Assembly: GCA_964035545.1 (NCBI GenBank)
Contig: OZ037768.1
Location: 20,582,700-20,646,699, forward strand
Direction of reading: 5' to 3'
DNA length: 64,000 bases
Origin: Bugula neritina
Lineage: Eukaryota; Bryozoa; Gymnolaemata; Cheilostomatida; Bugulidae
Both the position numbers and the translations under genes were made by a program. Numbering within the stretch: the stretch's first letter is position 1; every line of letters begins with the position of its first letter. The notes beneath the pieces were generated by a model. That model was not told the DNA's origin, made no database searches, and saw nothing but the letters and a program-made list of their open reading frames with translations. Shown piece by piece: positions 24,901-36,125 of the stretch.

Positions 24901-27788
24901 GCGAACAGAATTGGAAGAGAGCCAACCAGTCACCTGGCAAAAGTATGTTGATGGGCAGTGAATTTCTTCTCTCAGTCATTTTCTTGTGCGTAGAAAGCCT
25001 CTCAGCTGCTTGAGATTAAATCTTTATATGTTGTTGTGTACGTTGTAGGTGCTCAGTCTGGTGCTGCCAGCGAGGGGACTACTCCTGGAAGAAAACCCAG
25101 TGATGGTAAGTGGTCTGGTCTCTTATAGGTTTTGTCATGATTTGCATCATTTCACAAAAGGCGTACGTATTTAAGCTATATGGTACTTCTTATTTTCTAA
25201 GTTTACCAGAAAATAGTACCTTTGCGCGTTCTATATTAATAGTACTATACTTTAATATGTTGACTGTGTGTAAGAGAAATTATTTATTTCAGTTTTGTTT
25301 AAAAATATGAAAAGGTGGTATTTTTTTAACAGCTGGTAGGTAACGATATTTATTTCTGGTGTTGTCTAGTTTAACTAGTAAAGCCCCCCTCACAAGGTTT
25401 CTACACACCCTGTGCTTGGTGAGCATAGGCAACATCTTTTCTTACTCTGTTGAAGTCTTGAGGTGATCAAAGTGCAGTAGTTTTACTGTTGAAGTTGTTT
25501 TCAGCTGCGTCCAAGGATGAGCTGACCAGAGAAGAGCTTCAGAAGATGGTTGAACAGCTGAACTCTGAGCTGGAGCTGAGAACTCAGAAGAAGGATAAGT
25601 ACAAAATCAAGTACTTGGAAGAGAAACAGCGTGCAGCTGCAATGAGAGACTATTACAAGGTGAGAGTGGAGTCCTAAATGTGCTTAAATAGTAGTAGTGT
25701 AGTAATAGTTGCAGAACTAATGGTAGTGATGGCAGTATTAGTAGTGGTGGTACTCGTATTAGTGATAGTAGTAGCAGTAATAGTAGTAGCAGTACTGGTG
25801 ATAGTGGTAGCAATACTAGTGGTAGTAGTACTAGTGAAAGTTATTAAGTTTGGTGTAGTGACACTTAGCGAAGCAGTTGTAGTGTTACCATCACCAGTAG
25901 TATGACTGTAACTAGCTGTATATTGTCACTGGTATATGGTGACCTCACAGGTACTAGTAGTGATAGATGTAAGGCCACCTATAGTTCTCGTAATAGCTGA
26001 GAGATAGTTCGATAGGTATCTTTTTAATGAAGTATTTTACTCACAAATTTATTTTGTTTCACAGGAAGAATTGGAAAAGCAAAACGCCGAGCTGTTTCAA
26101 CTGAGGAGACAAACTTTCAAACCCTCTTTTCGAAAATCTCCATCAAGTCCTGTAAAGAAGACATCCACTAAAGTTGAAAGACCTGTGAGTTTTATGGATA
26201 ATTCATTTACTAGTAAAGTTTCAACTTCTTCTAATGACTCATTCACTTAATCATTATAAATAGTTAATTCATGGCTCAGATAATGCTCAACCGCCCTTGA
26301 AGTTTAATGTTGTACTTTATTATTTCTTTGTCTGTAAGCAGTTGTTCTAATTTATTTTCTGTAACTTCAAACAATATTTATGTTTTTTCTTGAGGTCAAG
26401 TATAAAGGAATAAACACCATTTTAGTCATATAGAATATTATAATGATGGCAGACCATATTTGTTCTACTGGTAATGATTTTTGCTTTTCGTGATTATTTT
26501 TTCTGTTTTAATGTATTGCTCAAAGTCGTTATAAATGTTAAAGTTACCTCTCTTTTTTAATGTTGCTATGGTTTAGTTGTTTTAGTACTTCGGTAAAATT
26601 TTATAGATTGTACTATAAATAGAATTAAGAGTTATCTTATCAGTTATTTATCAGCAGTGCTATGATATGCCAACTATGGAACATCAAATTCTCCCGCCAA
26701 CTCCTAACTGGCTCCTATCACATGACCTGCAATATCAAAAATATGACCTTTCTAGCACCTTCTTGGGTTAAGATCCCACTGCCATACTTAGATATAGTAT
26801 TTGCTTACTCAATTATTTGCTGTCACCTATCAAAGTGTCTATGTTGTGGGTGAGGTGTCGGTGTTATAACCTGTTTACAACTCATGCAAGGCTCAGTCAC
26901 ATGCTAAAATCTTATTCATAGGGAATCAGATTAATTTTCTCTATTAAATACATATTTTCATGTCGTAGGTGGTTGAACCTGGAAATGGCGGCAGCTCTAA
27001 GCAGCAGCTCAGCTCGCCGAAAGGCGCTGCTAAAAGTAATGGTAAATATCTTCTACCTGCAATTCTACAACCTGCAACACAATTTAGCAGTAATCTTATT
27101 TATACAGTTGTTTTATGTCCCAATCATTACAGTCTGGGTTATAATGCTGTAGATTCTGATGCCCAAAATCTGATAGAAGAGATGGGTGAGAAGGTTAAAT
27201 TGCCAGCTCCTATTAAGCCACAGGTAATACCAAGTTCTGCTAGTGGCGGTGAAAAAGACCAGCTAAGAGTGAATTTAGACCCGGTTGTAACCAGTCCTAC
27301 CCAAAATGAGCCCCCTGCATTTCCCAAAGCTAAACTACCAGAAGTGCTTGTCATGAATAGACAAGATAGCGATGATGAAAATGAAGGAGCAGAGAGGTGA
27401 GCTGAGGTTTTCGTGTATTGTGAACTGCTTAAATTTTTTAACATCTTATGCATTTTGTTGTGTACAGTTTTTCCATTAAATTATCAAATTGCGTTTCTAT
27501 AGATTTCATGATGCTCAGGATAACATTCTGACTAGTTTGGACAAGTGCTTTGTCTGTGACAAGACCTTTTCGTCATCTGACTCCCCACAAGCTCGCAATG
27601 ATCACGCCAATGGCCACTTTGACCCAGCAGTTGACCAGAACTCTCTTGATCTACAGAAGTGCCCAGTCTGCACTCAGGTGTTCCCGAAAATTTCTGTAAC
27701 ACAGGAAGCTTTTGAGCAGCATGTTCAATCGCATTTCGCTGAGACCAATTACACACCCCCTTTGACTCGTGGGGAATTCAATGCTTAA
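18916..27788 (+). CDS. TAX1BP1/CALCOCO-family selective autophagy receptor
   Basis: Fifteen exons: 18916-19150, 19345-19574, 21055-21168, 21471-21545, 21769-21960, 22628-22756, 23588-23812, 24540-24731, 24843-24942, 25049-25105, 25505-25659, 26065-26184, 26969-27041, 27153-27396, 27503-27788, giving 808 residues (human TAX1BP1 is about 789). Residues 1 to about 115 form a SKICH domain (D-W-I-G-L-F-K-V-G-W, D-D-G-E-F-Y-Q-F). D-D-E-E-M-L-L-I-T-T-K at about 125-135 occupies the position of the non-canonical LC3-interacting region. A long coiled coil follows, then two C-terminal C2H2-type ubiquitin-binding zinc fingers (C-F-V-C with H-A-N-G-H; C-P-V-C with H-V-Q-S-H). The family bridges ubiquitinated cargo, myosin VI and ATG8 proteins. 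The 27042-27152 intron is a multiple of three and open, so it could be retained. Confidence 0.93.
22854..23007. mobile_element. Foldback MITE, copy 2
   Basis: About 45-bp terminal inverted repeats flank a short centre. The left end ttctatgaacagctcggagt and the right end read in reverse, ttctataaacagctccgagt, continue with gactgagtgcagtagttt on both sides. It lies in a TAX1BP1 intron. No transposase is present, so it is non-autonomous. The flanking duplication is not clear. Confidence 0.8.
23237..23442 (+). mobile_element. tRNA-derived SINE with 12-bp target duplication
   Basis: An A-box-like tggtctaggggttagagc and a perfect B-box gggttcgaacc lie at the 5' end, followed by about 140 bp of non-tRNA body. 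The element is flanked by exact copies of agactataacat at 23225-23236 and 23443-23454. There is no matching acceptor stem, so it is not a functional tRNA gene. It lies in a TAX1BP1 intron in sense orientation. Confidence 0.85.
25685..25910. repeat. GTA/GTGATA-rich degenerate tract
   Basis: Runs of tagtag, gtggta, gtgata and gcagta follow exon 11 of the TAX1BP1 homologue. The track is open in several frames only because of its period-3 composition. Confidence 0.7.
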
Positions 27789-27877
27789 TCACAATTGTGC
27801 TGTGCTTGCAACACTTGAAGTTGATTCATTTTCATTCCTATCTATTTAGGGTCATGCTTAACATTAATTGTGTTCTC

Positions 27878-27883
27878 AATAAA
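27878..27883 (+). terminator. Polyadenylation signal of TAX1BP1 homologue
   Basis: AATAAA followed by an A-rich run, about 90 bases after the stop codon at 27788. Confidence 0.6.
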
Positions 27884-28214
27884 AAAAAATTAATACTAGT
27901 TGTTAAACATTTGTCTCAAGCTATTTACATTATTGTTACGTGTTGTCTTGTCTTTCAACATGATTTTTCAGTTTCATACTTTAAATGTGATGCAACTGGC
28001 TCATATTCAATTATTTGTAATCTCTTGGCCAAAAATATTATGCTGTTGCAGACCTAAAAACCACAGCTTAGTAATGCTAGTTTACATTTTGTATACATAA
28101 CATAATATTTGATATCATCTTGATACTGCTTCTGCAAACTTTCAGTTGCATACATAAATTTGGTGAATTTGTGCATTAATAGTCATATTTATCATATTGT
28201 AGTTACATAATACA

Positions 28215-28220
28215 TTTATT
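28215..28220 (-). terminator. Polyadenylation signal of selenoprotein K
   Basis: TTTATT on the plus strand reads AATAAA on the minus strand. It lies about 90 bases beyond the SECIS candidate, consistent with a 3' UTR of about 420 bases that carries the SECIS. Confidence 0.5.
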
Positions 28221-28289
28221 CAAATAAATTTTACAATCTTCAAAATTTATAAATATTGCATTTTACATATAAAAATAGACTCAGCCAAT

Positions 28290-28395
28290 TACCAACTGTT
28301 GAAGTTAATCCACTTGAAAGGGTTATTACTTATAATTTACCAATCAAACTTCATACAACTAAATCACTGCGTAGTTCTTCAACATGGTTGGCTGT
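28290..28395 (-). ncRNA. Candidate SECIS element of selenoprotein K
   Basis: On the minus strand, ATGA (28354-28351) is followed after 12 bases by an unpaired AAA. The 3' strand returns to GGAT (28311-28308), supplying the GA of the non-Watson-Crick quartet. Helix II pairs TTGA with TCAA and GG with CC, with wobble and U-U pairs. An outer stem TGTTGAAG/CTTCAACA encloses the region. Spacing fits the SECIS consensus, and the element lies about 280 bases after the Sec codon and before AATAAA. Helix I is weak, so this is a by-eye candidate. Confidence 0.45.
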
Positions 28396-28566
28396 GACAT
28401 AATTATTATGAAGACTTGGGGAGTTGAATGTCTGACTAAATAGTAAATAACTTAACCTATATTATGTGCTAGCAAGAACATGTCTTGACCATTCAGTAGT
28501 CTGTAAGAGCATGTGGTAAGGATATTACAGTCATAATATTTTCAAGTCTTCATAAAAACAATGTCG
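28393..28566. repeat. Inverted repeat in selenoprotein K 3' UTR
   Basis: gacataattattatgaagac at the left is the imperfect reverse complement of the right arm tcttcataaaaacaatgtc, about 25 bp per arm with a roughly 120-base spacer. It is either a small foldback element or an RNA stem separating the Sec codon from the SECIS. Confidence 0.6.
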
Positions 28567-28624
28567 GTATTAGGGCCACAATCCCTGGAGATGTGTAATT
28601 ACACCTCAACATGAGACGTGGCCT

Positions 28625-30765
28625 TTATCTTCCTCATCCACCCGCCATGGGTGGGGCACTGGGGCCTCCGCCACCTACAAAAACATAGGTACTCAATTAA
28701 AATAGTGTTACACATAGCTGTATTCAGTGGATCTGTTATTGAAAACTTAGAATTACAATATTTCAAATAAAGCTGAGAATTACAAATCTTAGCTGATGCT
28801 TGGTGTCGAAAGGTGATGGACTTATGTTGATAAAGCTATAAATATATTTGATAGGTTTATCAACTATATTGATGGATACATTTCATAAATCATCAATTTC
28901 TATAACAAAAAATTTATCAACTTTTATTAATACTTCTAATTTTACATTCCTAATGTTCTCCGACACTTCAAAAATTACCATCAATGACTACTACAACTTT
29001 TAAAGCAAATTTTCCAATTCTTTTACACGACACAAATAGAATAACTTACGTCCACCAAAGCCTCCCATTCTTTTTCTGGGGCCAGGGGGAGGGCCTCTTG
29101 GTCCCCCACCCCCTGATGAGCTACCAGCTCTATATGTTGATGCAGAGTTTGCACCTTTACTTGTGAGATTTGGGCTTACTAATGTTTTGAAACTACAAAG
29201 TGCCACAAACTCATATTATACGATCTCATATCAATTTCACACTACTACACAGTCAATATACTATCATAAAGTGTCATTGCTTTTTTTTAATACCAAAAGT
29301 TTTAAATTAATTTATTCTATTGATTATTTTACATTAATTACCTTGTTAAAAAGTACAGTATTTTTGAATAGTATTGTGCACAAGATATTAGGTAATAGTC
29401 ATACTCACAACAAAACTATGAAATTGAGAAATCCCCAAAATAATTTTTGTATAGATCCTAGACTCCATGGTTGGGAGTCATACACTCGTCCTAAATTCAA
29501 ATAACAACAGCTATACACCTTTAAAATATATCTTAACTAATCTTATAGAAGAAGGGTACTGGTACAGCAATGCAAAAGGTAAGCATAAACATAACAAATA
29601 ATGTATAATTACCACATGACATAATTGTGTCATAACTAAACTACTTAATCACACCCTGTAACTGTATCTGAAAAATTTGTTTAATCAAAAACCCAATCTT
29701 GATTTTGTTCAATTCTAAAACATCCAATAAAGAGGAAAGGAGGATAATTGTAAGACAGTTAAATCAATTAAACTTGAGAGTTAGGCCTTTTTAAAGCATG
29801 TCAGGTAATATTCAGCTAATCTTCATAAAAAAAAAATTTTTTATATGAATGTTGGCTTACAGAAAGCATTTGGCTAGAGACGACACAGCTGGGATTGGAA
29901 TCTACAACTTTTACATTGAGAATTATGTGCTTTATCAACTGTGCCACCTTGGCCAACCTACTTCAACTCTAGTATTATTGAAGTTTTCCCAAACATATGG
30001 TTAGGCCTCAATTTCAAAAAATAGATCTAATAATGCAATAGCAAAAAAAGTATTACTAACTGTACTGGTGCTGATAATTATGCACTTGTAGCATACATAC
30101 TAGTATATTAATATACAACCTTATACTTCTAAAATCTAAAGTGACTGTCACTAGGACTATAATTCACTCCCGGCCAAAGTAACACACAAATTTACAGTGC
30201 TCAACTAAACTTGTCGTGACAGTCAAAGTGTAAGTGCCAGTATGAGTACTAGGCTTGCTCGTAAAAAGTGTTATTTTCACTGACACTGTAAATGTCAGAT
30301 ACAGTGTGACTAACTGAAAATAGTTGAGTAATTAAAATTCAAGAGTAAACTTTGCACTTGCAGCTTTTTACTAATACTAATAGTAATAGTTTATTTAAAT
30401 AAATAAAATTAAATAATCATAACATTAAGTACTAGTAGTAGTAGTACTACTAGTAGTACTACCACTAGTAGTAGTAGTACTAGTAGTACTAGTAGTAGTA
30501 GTAGTACTAGTAGTAGTACTAGTACTAGACCTAGTACTATTAGTAGTACTCTAGTAGTAGTAGTAGCTGTAGTACTACTAGTAGTACTACTACTAGTACT
30601 ACTAGTAGTACTACTACTAGTACTAGTAGTTATACTCAAGTTGCAAGTTGAGCTTCAAGGCACCAAAATAAACAGTAAAATAAAGAAATTATCATGTGTT
30701 GGCAGCAGCGTGTAAACTTAAAGGCATGAACAGGTAAATGACTTACCTTCAGAGACGTACACCAT
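28625..30765 (-). CDS. SELENOK: Selenoprotein K (UGA-encoded selenocysteine)
   Basis: Four exons: complement(28625-28674, 29050-29192, 29409-29490, 30747-30765), 97 residues with Sec at position 95. It begins M-V-Y-V-S-E-G and V-Y-D-S-Q-P-W-S-L, then a single hydrophobic segment (about 23-40, F-W-G-F-L-N-F-I-V-L-F-F-K-T-L), then a Gly/Pro/Arg-rich tail ending P-P-M-A-G-G-U-G-R. The UGA is at 28636-28634 and the true stop is TAA at 28627-28625. This architecture is diagnostic of selenoprotein K, a small ER membrane protein acting in ER-associated degradation and, with DHHC6, in palmitoylation. The three phase-matched junctions and the diagnostic G-G-U-G-R end make the call firm. Ordinary gene finders would stop at the UGA or miss the gene. 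The SECIS and poly(A) signals lie downstream. Confidence 0.94.
29880..29958 (-). mobile_element. tRNA-derived SINE head (remnant)
   Basis: Read on the minus strand, gtggcacagttgataaagc resembles an A box and agattccaatccc a B box, at tRNA-like spacing, but acceptor-stem pairing is absent. The following sequence runs to a T-rich stretch near 29830. It lies in the first SELENOK intron. Confidence 0.55.
30420..30635. repeat. (TAGTAC/TAGTAG) palindromic simple repeat
   Basis: About 215 bases are almost wholly made of tagtag, tagtac, tactac and tactag hexamers, so the tract is self-complementary at many registers. It is another member of the AGTNNN/ACTNNN class, in SELENOK intron 1. Confidence 0.9.
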
Positions 30766-31257
30766 GATGATAACGTCAACTAAAACACTACAGTGGTGAT
30801 GTTCATGTAATGTTTAGCAGTTAGCAGTTATTAAAGCATCAAAAGAAAGAATATTGGGGTTTCTGATTGTTATAACATCTGTTACTTCGTAGTTGTAGTT
30901 AAAAGAGATAGATCTCAGGTTATTATGACCTTGACCTCGTGATTCAATTTCTATTGAGCTGAGTGTAATAAAAGAGCCAATAGAAATAAGTCTCTACTTA
31001 TGCAGATAATAAAAGCACAATAGGGTTGATAATACTTATAATCGCAGTTATCTTTTCAGACATAAGATGACCATGATTATAATCATTAGATTGAAGTACA
31101 GACAATAGAGTTATGATTTACAATATAAACTACCAGTTGAAATCCTGTAGAGTATATTATTTATGCATCTGCCACTTTGCTTACACTTGTGTACTTTAGG
31201 ACAAGTTTCCCAACAAGCTGTTCACAAGAACTAAAGGTCAACTTGGACAACCCTCAT

Positions 31258-31329
31258 TCAACAACATTCACCGGCTTTCCATGTACCGATCTCAGATCGG
31301 TACATGGAAAGCCCGTGATTGTTGTAGTT
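31258..31329. repeat. Near-perfect palindrome, 20-bp exact core arms
   Basis: 31273-31292 (ggctttccatgtaccgatct) is the exact reverse complement of 31294-31313, with one central base. The symmetry extends outward (acaacattcac against gtgattgttgt) to about 33-bp arms with few mismatches. Confidence 0.9.
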
Positions 31330-32267
31330 TTAATAGTGAAACTACTGAGTTGTGGGTTATGGCGCGTTGCAAAGCTAGAACATACTCTTTGTGTGTTTGA
31401 GAGAGAGAGAACTAGAATTGTAATCTGTGAGAAAATAAACTATATTTACAACACTTTACAATTATAGTAACATCAAGATAAAAGTCAATAACATTTGTAA
31501 AAGCTATACACTAGTAATCACATTAGTAATCCTACGAGCTAAGTGTGTTGGGCGTACAGAATGTCCTGCTTATAAAGGAGAGCTTCATACTGATTGGTTG
31601 TCAGGCCGCAGCATGGGCCGCCGTGAGGCGGTGCGGCATCCCAGACTGCCACACTCGGCGAACATAAATTGTCCATAATACATAAGTTGTCACAATATAG
31701 AATGCATACGTTGGGTTCCAAGTACAAAGGGGGCAGGGGGGGGGGTAGCCATATATATCAACATTTAACAAGACATGCATAATGATTAAACAAATACTCT
31801 ACTAGCTACCAAGTCAAATAGCATGTCTACCAGTGTTCTTACCAAGAAATTAGACTAAGAATGTGTGCATGCAGCCATCTGACTTACTATTATATGATCT
31901 ACACAAACACGTGCATAATTTCCATAATTATGTCATACATCCTAACCAGCACTTATATATTAGAAAATGGATCAGTCCATCATTTTTCGATTGCAGGGGT
32001 GGAATTTAGGAATCATTCAAAAGTCTGAGAACAAATGCAACCAGATATATGTAGTGACAAGGTGTTAATTTTATTACAGGTATACTGTGCAGTCAACAAA
32101 TAGCCTTTTTATTATATATTTCCACACAAAATTTACAGTCATAAATTATATCATGTTCTCAAATCTGATATATGTATGTTAGGTATAAAATGTAAATTAT
32201 GCTCAGCTATTTCTTGCGTTGTTCATTTTCCCTTGTTTATTTTTAATTTGTCTATGCCTCTATACAG

Positions 32268-32388
32268 TGGGTGCGCCAGCAGTTCTGATGTTGAAAACAT
32301 TAGACGCATCAATAAATATATAGAAGATAACTCTATATGTTGGAGTCAAAGTATTCGTCAACATAGCGATGTAGTTAGTTTAAATGAA
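32268..32388 (+). other. Unassigned candidate exon A
   Basis: A strong polypyrimidine tract and AG precede 32268, and a GT donor follows 32388. The frame is open and reads D-V-E-N-I-R-R-I-N-K-Y-I-E-D-N. It joins in phase to 32629-32655 but not to the CCDC34 start exon. It may be a 5' exon of an alternative transcript or of an unrecognised gene. Confidence 0.3.
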
Positions 32389-32628
32389 GTATGATGCACG
32401 CAATTTCTATTGGGATAAAACACTACATATATTTATCATGCTAGCTAAAAACATAGTCTCCATATTGTTTTTAAATTTAAATAACAAACGCCAACTGCAG
32501 AAAATTTAAAATTTAAAGTCGATGTTAAACTCCGAGAGTACTAGTTTTTGTCTTTTAAAAACGTTCAAAAACTTATTAAAGCTTTGAGTTTTACATTTTA
32601 TTATTCCATGTGTTCTTTTGGATTTCAG

Positions 32629-32655
32629 CTTTGGAATCTTTGCCAAATTATAGAG
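32629..32655 (+). other. Unassigned candidate mini-exon B (27 nt)
   Basis: Preceded by tttcag and followed by GTGAGT. It encodes L-W-N-L-C-Q-I-I-E in phase with candidate exon A. Joining onward to the exon at 33010 would hit a stop at once in the required phase, so the transcript structure is unresolved. Confidence 0.3.
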
Positions 32656-32679
32656 GTGAGTTAACAGATCTTGGTGATG

Positions 32680-32900
32680 GTCGTAGTAGTAGTACTAGTC
32701 ACGGCCACTGCTAGTCAAATCCATTTCACAGTGATGCTGATAGTGATAGTCTCAATCTTACACTTACAGTTACTCATACTCATTGCCATGCTGACAGTGA
32801 CACTGACTTATTAACTTGTCATACTGATAGTGATACTGGTGCTCATAGTGATAGTTATAGTGATGGTCAGACTATGACTATGAGTATGAGTATGACAAAT
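32680..32900. repeat. AGTGAT/AGTATG period-6 tract
   Basis: Hexamer steps such as AGTGAT, ACTGGT, GCTCAT, AGTTAT, ACTATG and AGTATG are read consecutively, a clear degenerate period of six. Confidence 0.7.
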
Positions 32901-33028
32901 TAACAAGTACATAGTTTAACAATGTTTATTACTACAACAGTTTAAAAGTTGAAGGCCAAAATGCCTTTAACTTTAATATTATGTCTGTTGGTTTGTCTTT
33001 TAGTTGCCTAATTGATGTTCTTGACAAA

Positions 33029-35904
33029 ATGAGCGCACCTCGGCCTCGCCCTGTGACAGCAACTGTTGGCAAAAGACAACCAGCTGCAACATACCGACCA
33101 CAAAGAAATGTTTCTTTGTTTTCGGACAGTAGTGGCTCAACAGAGTCTCTGATATCATGTGTTAAAGAGAGTCAACTGTCTGACTCGGAATCTCAGACGT
33201 GAGTAACCATTAACTCGATTGTTCTGGAAAATTCCAGAATATGACAGAAAATAAATTTCTTACTGTATTTTTGTTGTTGCTGAATAATTTTGTTTTAATA
33301 AAATTTCTAGTGAAGATTTCAGCTCAAGCGAAAGTAGAGAAAACATTAATAAAAACAGAAATAACAGTAATTCTGTTGGTAACCGGGACAAGTCCGCTAA
33401 AGAGAACAGCAGGTAAACTTTTCTTATTTGTTTTTCTTATTAAATAATATTATATGTTGCATCACTATGTTTAATAATGTATTACCACACATTGCCATTA
33501 TTCATTTTTATATATTAACTTTCTGTTTTGTTACCAACTTGCTATATTATTCAACAAGCTTCAGCCAGCAGTCGATGGTTCAAATGTGTGCCTTTCTTCT
33601 TAACTAGTAAAAGCTCAACTCTCTAATCCAAATGTTAGCTCATTATATTGTAGATTGAATTTTGTTTTTAAATTTACAATAACATACTTGGTTGTGGTAT
33701 AAAATTTTCATTAGCTAGATTGACCAAATAATGTTTTTGGTGTGTCAATTGTTATATTTTCAGTAAGAAAATTGATATATCCAAAGTAATGCGAAGTGAA
33801 TCTACAAATACTGAATCTTCTGAAGTAGAGAAAGAACAGGAAATTGGTCCTTGGGAAAAGTGGATGATTAAAAAGTCGGAAAGTCTTCACAAACTTGCAC
33901 AGCAGAAAATAAAATTGCAAAGAATAAAAAAGCAGCAAGAAAAGCAACAGGAGCTTGAAAGACAGGCTAAACTTGAAAAGGCTGAGCGTATTCGGCAGGT
34001 ACCATTGATACTCAACGTGAATTTTGGCTTCTTTAGTTTAAACTCTACTTTTCATACGATTACATTCTAGTTCTTTTTGCACATGCTCCAAAGATTTGTC
34101 CTTTGTACGTAGTGTGTTTATTTGTCTGTTGCCTGTTTAAAGTTGGGTGGAGTCTTACTTGTATCTTGCCCCATCAGGGTTTATGTAATGTTTTGTAACT
34201 AATGATTATATGCCTTGACTTTTGACATGTTTGGCACAAAACTATACTAGAAATATGTTGATGAATTTCAAAACTTTCAATTACTTTTCTAACCATGTTA
34301 GTGAATTCATATTTGATCAATAGGATTGGCTACAGAAGAAAGACGAAGAGCAGATACGGTCAGAGCGCAAACAAAAGATGAAAGAAAACAGAATGCTTAG
34401 AGAACAAAATCGAAAAAAGAAAGAAGTTGAAGAAAAATCAGAAAAAAGGTTTATAAGCGCTATTCTTATCTCTTTGTAAAAGTCATAACACTTTCTTCTC
34501 TCTTTCCAACAAACACCAACTATCTTCACTATCAATACCTTCTGTGAAATTATAATTTTGACTTGTAACTTTTTTCCAATTTCTTTTAGGTATAATGATT
34601 GGCTGGAACAGAAAAGAAAGACTGCAGCTTTGGCAATGGCTCTCGAAAAAGAAGAGCAGAAGCTAAAGGAACTGGAACTGAAAGAAAAAAAGGAGAAAAG
34701 CGACGAAGCATTCCAGGCGTGGCTCAAAAAAGTTGGGCCAAGGATGAAGACTGTGCCACACAGTTATGCAAAATGTGATGGTGCAGTAACAGGTAGCTGT
34801 GTGTGAGCAATATTTAGAGTTTTTTTGTCGCTGGTTTTTAATGGTTCAGTTTGTGTTGTGTTTTTTGTTTTTTTCAAATCTTATAGTTACAATGAAAAGT
34901 AGTTTCCAACAAGGTTTAAGGTTCCCCACTGAGCAGCAAATTGTGTAGTCATGTATCAGTTGGTCTTGTGTATATTCAGACAAATTGGTTGAATCTGTTT
35001 AATCCTTGGTTTCTATTGGTATAAAAAGTTGCCTCCCATCAACTGATGTTTATGTGGAGTTGAAACGCGACGGGCACATAACTCCTGCAGTTCAATGCTT
35101 TCAAGTAGTACTAGTTATTAGTACATGGTTTGGTAAATTAGCTTAACTAACTTACCTGCACAGGCATGACTGTTCTATAATTTGATTGATCGTCACAACT
35201 TGTATATTTTGCTCTGAAATTGCTTTTCAGAACGTAATTTTACTCTCAAGAGTGTTAGAATTTTCGGTCATAACTGTTTTTTAATATCATTTATAGCTAA
35301 ATTTCTGAATTATTATATCATTATTCTCAATTTTACCAATTAATCTAAAATAAGAAAAACCTATGGCTCATTTAATGTTATCAATTCAATTATGTTTTAT
35401 TCAATCACATCTTGCTCAAGCTTTTAGCCAATTAAACTGACTGTTGAAATAATTGCAATCCTGCTATTGAAGTTGCTGGTTTGTCCCATCTTACAAATTT
35501 CGCTTAAGTGTAGCTTTTGGTTATAAATTTGAATAAGCGTTTTTAGAACAGTCCAAATAAGTTAGCCTAATTCTTAATAGATTTGGTACTTCAGCATTCA
35601 GATTTACTTTGTTTACTTTATTAGTGATGGGTACCATTTTCCTTTTTCATAAAGCAACATGGTTTTTTCAACAGACTTTCAAGTTATGTTTTCCCTTCTA
35701 TAGATTAATTAACATAGGAAACAAGAGTCATTTTAGTGATTTTTTTTTCTTACAGGATATTATGACAGTGCTGCCAGTCCAAATCCTTCCTACTTCAACC
35801 CAATACCATGGCAGCCTGTAGCCTTGCCTGCCCCTAACCCTCGACCAAAAGTAAAGTCCAAGACAAAGAGACGTCCACTTAAGAACGCCTGGTCTCTGGA
35901 TTAA
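33029..35904 (+). CDS. CCDC34: Coiled-coil domain-containing protein 34
   Basis: Six exons: 33029-33198, 33311-33412, 33764-33998, 34324-34448, 34590-34792, 35756-35904, giving 327 residues. After a Ser-rich N-terminus, the family-typical I-G-P-W-E-K-W-M-I-K-K lies near residue 122. A long Lys/Glu/Gln-rich coiled coil follows, punctuated by D-W-L-Q-K-K, Y-N-D-W-L-E-Q-K-R and F-Q-A-W-L-K-K, as in CCDC34. The end carries H-S-Y-A and G-Y-Y, then P-S-Y-F-N-P-I-P-W-Q-P-V and a basic tail, also characteristic. Human CCDC34 is linked to intraflagellar transport and sperm flagella; a ciliary role here is inference. The start ATG at 33029 was chosen because no in-phase upstream exon could be joined. 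Its 3' UTR probably overlaps the antisense last exon of the next gene. Confidence 0.9.
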
Positions 35905-36125
35905 CATGTGAGCTGCTATGCAGTTACTGCGCCACAGAGTGGACTGGAGTGTATTTGAATTTTCTATTGTGGTGTTTTGCTCTTTACTATAACTAACTTC
36001 CGTCCTGATTTGTATATTTTCATAGTGCATGATATTATGTAGCCTGTAGATGAACTGTAGATATTTTATTTAAAATATAGTATGATATTGCATCAAAAAA
36101 ACTAAAAAAAACACAGAATAATATG

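Larger units (their letters stand above)
30766..33028. promoter_or_regulatory. Divergent intergenic region between SELENOK and CCDC34
   Basis: Head-to-head starts about 2.26 kb apart. It contains a strong palindrome at 31258-31329, a GC-richer patch with a poly-G run near 31600-31745 of unknown origin, two unassigned exon-like blocks (32268-32388 and 32629-32655) and a period-6 repeat tract at 32680-32900. Promoters of both genes should lie here but none is identifiable by motif. Confidence 0.5.

Noticed and set aside
25678-25905. Val-rich 75-codon ORF
   Set aside because: Low-complexity GTA repeat in an intron of the TAX1BP1 homologue.
28634-28636. UGA as the stop of the SELENOK gene
   Set aside because: The preceding M-A-G-G and following G-R-stop are the canonical selenoprotein K ending, so UGA is read as selenocysteine.
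30409-30639. Ser/Thr- or Leu/Val-rich ORF
   Set aside because: Entirely within the TAGTAC simple repeat.
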